NCBI GenBank assembly: GCA_030407085.1 | Contig: CM059585.1 | Location: 120,013,001-120,077,000, forward strand | Direction: 5' to 3' | DNA: 64,000 nucleotides | Origin: Trichopria drosophilae | Lineage: Eukaryota > Arthropoda > Insecta > Hymenoptera > Diapriidae | Shown here: positions 42,401 to 51,400 of the stretch, piece after piece | How the letters are laid out: each line of letters begins with the position of its first letter | Position numbering within the stretch: the first letter of the stretch is position 1 | Translations under genes and position numbers: made by a program | Notes under the pieces: generated by a model | Told to the model about the DNA's origin: nothing | Database searches by the model: none | Seen by the model: the letters and a program-made list of their open reading frames with translations, nothing else

Positions 42401-45400
42401 CTATTTACGAACTTTTCGCTAAGTGAAATTTCTCTCCTATAGTATCGGAACGCTTTATTCAAGGCGTCGGTCGCCGTAAATATTCAAACCTCCTTTACAC
42501 TTTGGTTGTCAAGTTACATTTCAAGAAGGTCGTTTCTGCGTTTAGACCCACCGGGGGGAAATAAGGGGAAATTTACGTCGACAGGGCACGCATTCACCGG
42601 GTGTAATAACGTCACCTCGGTATATTATATTGTTTCGAAAGAGCAAGTCTTATCTCTGCACCTAACCTCAAAACCCTTATCGGGCCTCGTAAAGGTACCG
42701 AGGAGTTGGGACCCTTCGGAAACCGGAAGACGAATCCACGCGACAAGTCCGTGCTTGGGCTGATAAAACCGGCTAAATCGGCGCCGCTTTACGACCAACG
42801 GCTCTTACGACATTTTGCCCCAACGGCAAATGAGAAATCCTCCAGGTCTCGCGATGCTCATAAAATATAATAAGGGCGACCGACCTGGTTGTACCGCTTC
42901 TGCGTTTCTTCATGAAATTCAGCATTTTTCGTAATTAAAACGATGATGGGGGAAATTTTCCCCAGTTCCTTCCATGCCGAATGCTTATTTCAGAAAAGCA
43001 AAATTATGCACATTCGTTATCAAAGATTACCGGAATCAGAAATTCTCGGATGTAATGATAAAGTATGAAACTTTCATGTTAAGTTCAAATTAATGCTAGA
43101 TTTTGCTTAATTTATCTTGCTGTCTGCTAAATTTGGACGGTTTTTGTAAAAATATACATTTTTACGATTGTTGTTTGACAACGAATCGTCAGTATTTAGA
43201 TTTCAAAATGTCGTCAACAAAGTGCTATTGATATGAAACTTTTTATTTATTTATACAGTTTAAACAAAAATAAATTTTTAATTACAAATTTGTCAAAAAG
43301 TACAATTAAAAACAAACTGGTTTTCGACTATGTATTATGAGATCAATTATTGTACAAATTTAAATAAACTTTTAAATAGTAATATTATTTTAAAATAAAT
43401 ATTGAATTTGAACTTCATAATAATGTAGTCTAAGAAATCATAACGATAGACATTTACACACATTTTAGTAAACCCAGAAATATTGCATTTACACTCGTGT
43501 AAGCGAGGAAAGTAAATGTTTTTATAATTAAAAGAATCCTTGAAGGACTTTGTGCACGAATGGCATTTCTTGCAGAAGGGTGAAATGCTTTTTAGTTAAT
43601 GAATCCAGATTAGTTCTGACGCCATTACTAAAGCGTAGATTTCATTTTTACACATTTTCTCCTCTGATTTTATACTATATTTTCCAGTTTGCCAATAATA
43701 ATTTACAAAATATCTCACATCTTTTCATGTACACATTCAATTTTTTAACAAATATTTAATAACTGAAAGTTCGACTTTAATATTAATGAATTTCCGAAAT
43801 GTGAAAATTATTTTTCTGATGTACATTATGAATTATTTGTTCCGGTAAATATTGCTTAATGAAGTAAAATATGCTACAAAAAGGACGCTAAGTTTATATT
43901 ATCCAAGGTAAATGTATTATTCATAGCCTCAAGCTCTTTTGAAGAGTTTATCGCAGCTCTTAAGATGAAACGTCCTGTGATATCCTCCATCGAAAAAAAA
44001 ACACTTTCCGTCTAATTACCGACAAAGATACCGACTCCGTGCTCAAAACTCAAAGGTGAAAGCCCGGATGAATAACACAAGCTTCCGACAAAGAGATGAA
44101 ACGAAGCCTTGTTAAGTTGTGCCCTCTATAATATCTATCAAATGATTCGTTCGGTGCTCTTTTCAATTAAATCCTGTATTTGATCTACTTCTTCGTTTAA
44201 TAACAAGCGGGCTGAATAATCAACTCCCTTAATTTATGAAACTTCAAATTAAAAAAAGGGTTGAGATTTTCTCTTCTCAATAGCCGTGCCTTACACAATG
44301 GAATATTTTTATATTCAAATCTTGATTTATATTCAACCTGTGTTCCGTAAAATTGAAATCTCGTAACTCTCAAAACTTGTAACCGAAACACTCCTAACTA
44401 ATATGTGTGATATCTACGTTAGACATGTTTCGAAAAGGTTTGTTTGCTACAACTAATATTTGGTTTAATTAAACGGTATAACTGGTTGTTGTTGATTTAA
44501 CCGAACTTCCTGGTCGCTAAGGTTCAGAAATAGTATGTACGTCTAATTCCATTTTTCATATCCCGGTATTATAAGTGATGAAATCCGGAAAGTATTGCCA
44601 AAGATTTGCCTGATTTTCAACTGACATACCGAAGGTCGAAATGACAGATAGACATTTTACACGGAAATAGACAAATTTAATTTTTATTTACTTCGTGCAA
44701 GTGATTGATTGATTATGTAAAACCAAACCTGTTCGGTTGCATCTTTCAAAATACTTTAATTACGAAAACCAAACGGGTTCAGTTCCATGTTTCAAAATAG
44801 CTTAGTTAAGAGAATCAACCTAATTCCGATGGAATTGTCAAAATAGTTTAACTATCGCAGCCAACTATTTCGGATTTTCATTCGTCGTACACTGTAAATA
44901 TTTGGCATGTAATTCATAAACCAAACCCGTTTGAACGTCGCAACCTTAATTTTTCCAACCATACTCATTTCAACGCCACAAACAGTAAATTCTAAACAAT
45001 AGTAACAAGCTGCTTATTTCTGGGGACTAGAATTCTAGTTGCGTCAAAGAACCTTTTTCAATGTAATTCATCTATGTTCCAGATAAATAACGCATTAGAA
45101 TGCATGATATTGTCCACACCAAACCAGTTTGGTACTAATAAACAAACTTATTTAGAACTGACAACTGAACTAGTTTGGTTGCCATGGTCAACTACTGAGT
45201 TTCAAACTAAATTGTGTACAGTCAAACCAACTCATTTAGAACTCACAACTAAACCGGCTTGATTCTCATAGTCCACAGCTGAGTTTAAAACTAAATTGTG
45301 ACCATACAAACCAGTTTGGTACTAAAAACCAAACTCATTTATAACACTGAACCGGTTTAGTTGTCATAGTCAACCACAGAGTTTCAAACTAAATTGTGCC

Positions 45401-48400
45401 CGACCAAATAGTTTGGTACTGATAACCAAACTCTGTTTTTAAATAAATATAATAAAATATTTTTTAAGAATTCTTTACCTGTATTAGTAAACATTCATGA
45501 CAGTAGAAGTAAGTTTCAAACTGTTACACTAGGAGGGATAATTATCCTGAGTTCCAAGACCATGTAATTGAATCTCCATACACTTAGCTCATAATTAACT
45601 GTAACTGTGAGAAGTGGAACAAATAACTAAAGTTTGATATGAATATAAAAAGTTTATCCATGTTAGAAACAAGATTGTAGTGATAATAATACTGGAAATT
45701 TTCGCAAAGCCGACTTATACTCCATCCTGTCTACGTACCAGTTTCCCCGAAGCCAGAATCGGGAAGTTTGGAAGTTTCAAGTGGCTGATAATCCTCGTCC
45801 AGTATTGCAAGCTAACTATATGTAACCAACGCTTAGGTCGATGCTTCTACTTAACGTATAAACCATAACAGCCATAGACATAAAATAAGCTAAAAAATGG
45901 CATTATTGGTCCCAGAAGTTGTTTGAAAATTTTCTTACAAATTCTTGTTGGAAATAAACCTTATTAGGCACTATAAAACACAATTACTTTTTTAAATCAA
46001 TACGACTTAACCAACTGTGATTGTTTGCAAGCATTTTAGCGATCGTTAATCGTTAAAGCAAGAACGCGTCGAAGTGTAACTTACGACTGCACCCGAGATT
46101 GGCAGCCGTAACGCCAGAGATAAAGCAACAGCTACTCGCACCCCAGCTTTATTGTAGGGTTGCCGTTCAGTCTACCCAGGCCATCAGCCTCTTTGCAAGA
46201 GTTTGATGGCCCAACGATAGTCGATCGATTTTCCATAAAACTTTATGAAAGCCATGGAAAGCACGGAGTTCCCTCATCTCGTCGCGTCCATTTCACGTCA
46301 TCCCATTCGGAAGCGCACAGATCCGTCCCACATTTTTTGCCTTATCGGCGATACCTTTTTTTCCTTTTTCAGATTATTATGAAAATTTCAGAGTCAAAGG
46401 ACCTGAGGGAGTAAGAATTGAACCGTCGTTTTCCATCTGGTACTTCAGTCAGTTCGTCGAACTTTGGGAAAAAGGCTAATCAACCTTTCATCCACTCGGT
46501 CTATGCTAGCATATAGATTTTTCTTGATTATCTTAATAGGGGTATTGTTGTTTGTTGGTTTTCTTTTGCTGGATGTAACTCTCCATTCAAGTATCAATGA
46601 TTGATATAAAAATACTAGACATGTAAAGTATATTGATGAAATATTTGAAGTGAAGTCCATTAAAAAAAAGCGTCGACATTCTTTTTCTGAATAATTTTCA
46701 TGCGATAACTGATTGGCATAAAAAACACGCCCAATCCGACAGTAAAAATCTTTATTGACGTCATAAAGTAGCTACCCTGACATTTATTCCCGGTTGCAAC
46801 GTTCTTCGATCCACCGGTGCTGTTTTAGTTGGAAACCCATTTTCCATGACGTGATAAAGGGAGGATTTTACCGATCGGAAGCTCAAGCCCCAGCGCCTAC
46901 TTTACCTCAAGGACGCATTAAACATTCCGGGACCATTTTTCACGATATATGTACCTGCGAAACTGTCGGATCGCGAAATCGTTCAGTTTGACAAAGAGCT
47001 TGGAATGAGAATAAATTATATCACATAACATAGGGACGGGTGTTCTATTTATCAAACCATTCTGATGTATTGATGTTTTTATCTGTGTGCAAAGTTCAAA
47101 AAGCTGAATTTCCATCGTGATATTAAAATGGTCATGAATATATAATTTATGAGAAGAATAGGGAACGGAAACCCTGATTTATCAAATTGGATTCGTTTTT
47201 ATATTTAAACGTGCAAACAGGATCCTTGATCTATTGAATATATTAACTATTTCCATAAATCACCATTCAATCTATGACAGTGCAGATAGAATTTTGTTCG
47301 TGGTACCTTCAGAAGTCGATTCTATTCCGTGAAATAAATTTTCCGAAGTAGATCAAACTGCATTAAAAATGGGAGCTCCCATTCAAAATGTTTCAGTTAC
47401 CTTCTCTAAGACAACGGGGGTCGTGTCGATTATCAAAATATCTTTTAGTTATTCATAACCCTTTAAGATTTACCTTGTACTTTCTATATTAAAAATGTTT
47501 GCAAGTGATACTTTTAATATTAAAAATATACCTTAAAAATGTTGATGAAAATTAAAGATATTTTTAGCAATGTCCACAAGCCAAGTTATTATCACTACGA
47601 CAATGACACCAATTTTAGTTATGAAACCAGTATTAATATTACTGGCTTCTAATGATTTTAATATTTTAATGTAATACTAATAGCTTAAAAATAATATGCG
47701 CCGTAGGAAATAGTTCATTCCGCTCCCAAACGGCAGCTTTTGCTTTATGACATTGACAGTTTTTCCCGTGCATGTATATCTTTAAACTTTAATTCAAAAT
47801 AGACAGAAGTCGGAAGTAAACGAATTTAAATATTTGTTTTCGGGAATGAATTTTTTAATTGTCATTCCACCTCAAACAGGCTGTAATTGAATAATTCAGT
47901 AGAAACATAGATACGTACTGGAAATTTTCGCAAATCGAATTAAAACACCGGCACTTTGATGTACGAAAATTGGGTTCTTGTCCCTTTCGATCGCTTTTCC
48001 GAGTCATCTAACACGAACCTCCATTCACCAACACTAGAAAACTCTAGAATACAGGGGACCTTTGAACCTTGGTTGAGTGTGCGCGCGCAGTAACACCAGG
48101 GTGGCATTTTATAATTATCGGTGCTTGTTAAGTCGAGCGCATGACGCCCTCTTGATATATTGCATCTTGTACGAGCGTGTACAGAGTGCAACCAGAGGCT
48201 ATGGTGTGCCTGATAAATCGTATTTTCTTCCCGAAATTTAAAAAAATAATTTTCGATTATGCCTCATGAACTATTTTAACATTTAGTTTGGAAGAAATTG
48301 AAATTTATTCTATACAAGTGTGATCTGAGGTCCCTAAGTTATGGATGTTTTTATTTTTTGTTAAATGGAGTCAGAAATAGAGTCCATTTTGTATTGTATG

Positions 48401-51400
48401 ACAGAGTGTAATATTCAATTCAGCATTTTGTTATTATCTTCAGTGAAAAAAATTAACCAGCCACATCTGAAACTTCAATAATAATGAGATATTATAAACA
48501 CATTTAGCCATATTGATTCTGCCATTATGCAAATTCATTCCATGATCACAAATGTTGGCTTTAAAACCGTTACAAATTAATTTTTTACGTATATATTTTT
48601 GTGTTTTCTATCCCCATAAAAGTATATATAACATAAAAACCCAAACGTATTTTCATGATATTTGTTTTATAAATTCATATTTTTATAGGAAATGATTTTT
48701 TTTCTTTACAAAATCAATCGGAAAAGTTATCCCCATCTCCAAAGAGTGAGATCATGATCAGAAATTTTGTTCTTCAAGATGGTAGTTTCAAAATGGCGAC
48801 TTAAAAATTTGTATGTATATACAAACGCCGTTTTTTAAAAGATCATATATAGAGGTTTTTGAGGTCGCTGATAACGATTCTGACATCAGAATTACAAAAT
48901 ACAAGACGGCAGATCGGCTCTGGAATTTTACTTATGAGCACATAGCTTAGTTGGCCCGGCAACCGAAATGTCCCGAATCTGTTCAGTTGGGTCCTCAGTT
49001 TTTAAAAAAATAAAACGGTCTAAAAAAATTCGTAAAAAACTTCCTTACGGCCTAAATAATCAATTTTCCGCCCATGGTACACAAACTCCAAATTTGTTGA
49101 ATTTTGTAAGGTAACAGAAATTAATTTATTGCATAGATTATAATTAAACATATCATTTGACATTTCAGAAGTGAGGAGTCATATAATGTTTACACAGAAA
49201 CGATGCCTTGGCTGCGGATACCTTTTTCTCAAGTGGAAAGGCGACAAAAATTAGCCATGGCCCTCGATGTACAAGCCATCCCGACACTTGCGATTCTCGA
49301 CCCACGAGATAACATAATCACGTTGGAAGGTCGGGCGGAGCTGCTCGAGGATCCCGAAGGACTGGTACGTTATTAAATCAGAAATCAGAACTTCGCGTTC
49401 ATGTAATCGTACGAGAAGGTTCAATATAGAAAGAAAATCTCACGTAATATCCTTAACTTTCGGAAACTTGTTTGGAAACGTTGATAATAGTTCTTGAAAA
49501 AAGAAAAGAAAAAAAAATATTCAACAGTTTAAAAACGAAGGAAAAAACACAATTGAAAAATCCAGATAACTTATGAAAAATATTAAATTTCTTAGAAAAA
49601 AAATTGACTAAGTAGTGGAATTTTTTAGCTTATTCATTGAATACTAACTTTTTATACCAGTATTCTCCAAAAAGAATTTGAAAACATGGAGTGTATTGTT
49701 GAAATAATTTTTACAGGATGTTATTATTTGTATACATTTTTCGGTAAAAAATAACAAATTAAGAGATGGGAACTTGCGAGAAGACGTGTAACTTATAAGT
49801 ACAACATTCGACCAGTAATCGAAATGTCCGAGTTCGATTCCTAGCGCATCCAGTCTCTCCAGTTCGATTCTCATTTCTTTTTTAATCAAAAAATTATTTA
49901 AAAAATCATTGAAAATTTTGCTCACTACTATGATAATTGAATATGTGTGTCAACAAAATTGCAAATAACTAATAAGAAATGAATAAATAAATTATCATAT
50001 AATTATTGTGTATATTATGATTGTTTTATTGAATATAGAGTAATACTTTATGCACAGAACTTTCCATGGACTAGTCGACTAGTGAACATACTCACAGAAA
50101 AGTATGCAACCTCCCTACACGACGCACCTGCAATTATTCTTTTCGTGGGTAAGAAACTGATTTTATTACTTGTAAATTAAAACGCCAAAACATGGTTAAA
50201 TATAAACATTAATCCACGCGCTTCAAATACACCAACAACAATTTTGTATAAATAACGCAAATGATTTTCTATAAGCATAAGACACACTTCCATAAATAAC
50301 CTAAAAACAATTAAAATAATTCTTGTAAAAATCAATTTTATTTTAGGTATATTTTTACATATGGTTGTGGGGGTTAGCCCACTACATTTGTACGCAAAAG
50401 TAGTACATTCTACTTGTCCGCGATTATTTGTCATTACATTTGTATTTTTTATTAATTCTAGTGCATCTTAAATTAGTAAGTGTAAATACAACCCTTGTAC
50501 TCTCTCTCTGCCTAAAGGTTCTATCAAAATTGTAAGATGTTTTTCAAACAATTGAATGAAGACTTTATATTCGACCTTGCTGATGACCGCCAAGGTCATT
50601 TGAAGGACAAGTTCATATTTTCAAGTGAACCCTATACTTTTGACGAGAAAAATTAAAAGACTGGGGAAATTTGATCGAGTACAGTGGCCCTCCCCGTATT
50701 CTAACTCCTCTTATTTTAATTGCGTCCTTTATTTTAACTTTTTCTCGTCCCTTATGTTAACTTATTCCCCTCATGAGTTCCCCCACCATTCGCCATTTCA
50801 AAGGACGCCACTATATCTCCTTTCTCTGTTTTTATTCTCTCATACTGCCAGTGGTGGGGATTAAGGGAAGCGGTAAAATAAGGGAAGAAGCCGCTATTTT
50901 CCTTGACTCGAAAAGTTAAAATAAGGGGAAGACCACTGTATGACCGTTACAAACTATTAAATATCATACATAGATATCCCAAAGGCAAATACATTTGTGA
51001 CTTGTTGAGCTCGAAAGATACGAATCCCGGAAAGTAATGACCTTCGATAGAGTCGAAATTGGAGAATTCAATTCATATATTCTGGTGGTGATCTTAGATT
51101 TGACCTAGCGAATGACTCTTTCTTCGGGTTTTTAAACATCCATTTCCACAATTATGCAATCGATCCGGAACTTATAAAACACCTTGTATATTTGGTTTGA
51201 TATTGATTATTTTAATTATCATATTCATTCTGTATTCTTATAAAGCTCTGACATAAAAAGCAAAGTTTATATTATTACAAATAACAGAAATAGTTCTTTC
51301 GAGTTAGTATTCACAATTTTTCATAACAATACACACATCCATATTATTAGACATTGTCAACAAATGGACAACGAATAAAAGTTTTTCATTACAATGCAGC

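Larger units (their letters stand above)
34072..49168. other. Second giant NXN intron
   Basis: Donor GTAAGT, acceptor CATTTCAG. It holds the MITEs and inverted-repeat elements listed separately. GC-richer complex islands stand out near 34960-35400, 42440-42930, 46030-46350, 46780-47000 and 47930-48210. The rest is AT-rich with no splice-consistent exon that I could support. Confidence 0.6.

Noticed and set aside
47940..48191. 83-codon minus-strand open frame in a GC-richer island
   Set aside because: No domain and no splice partner; listed only as part of an island.
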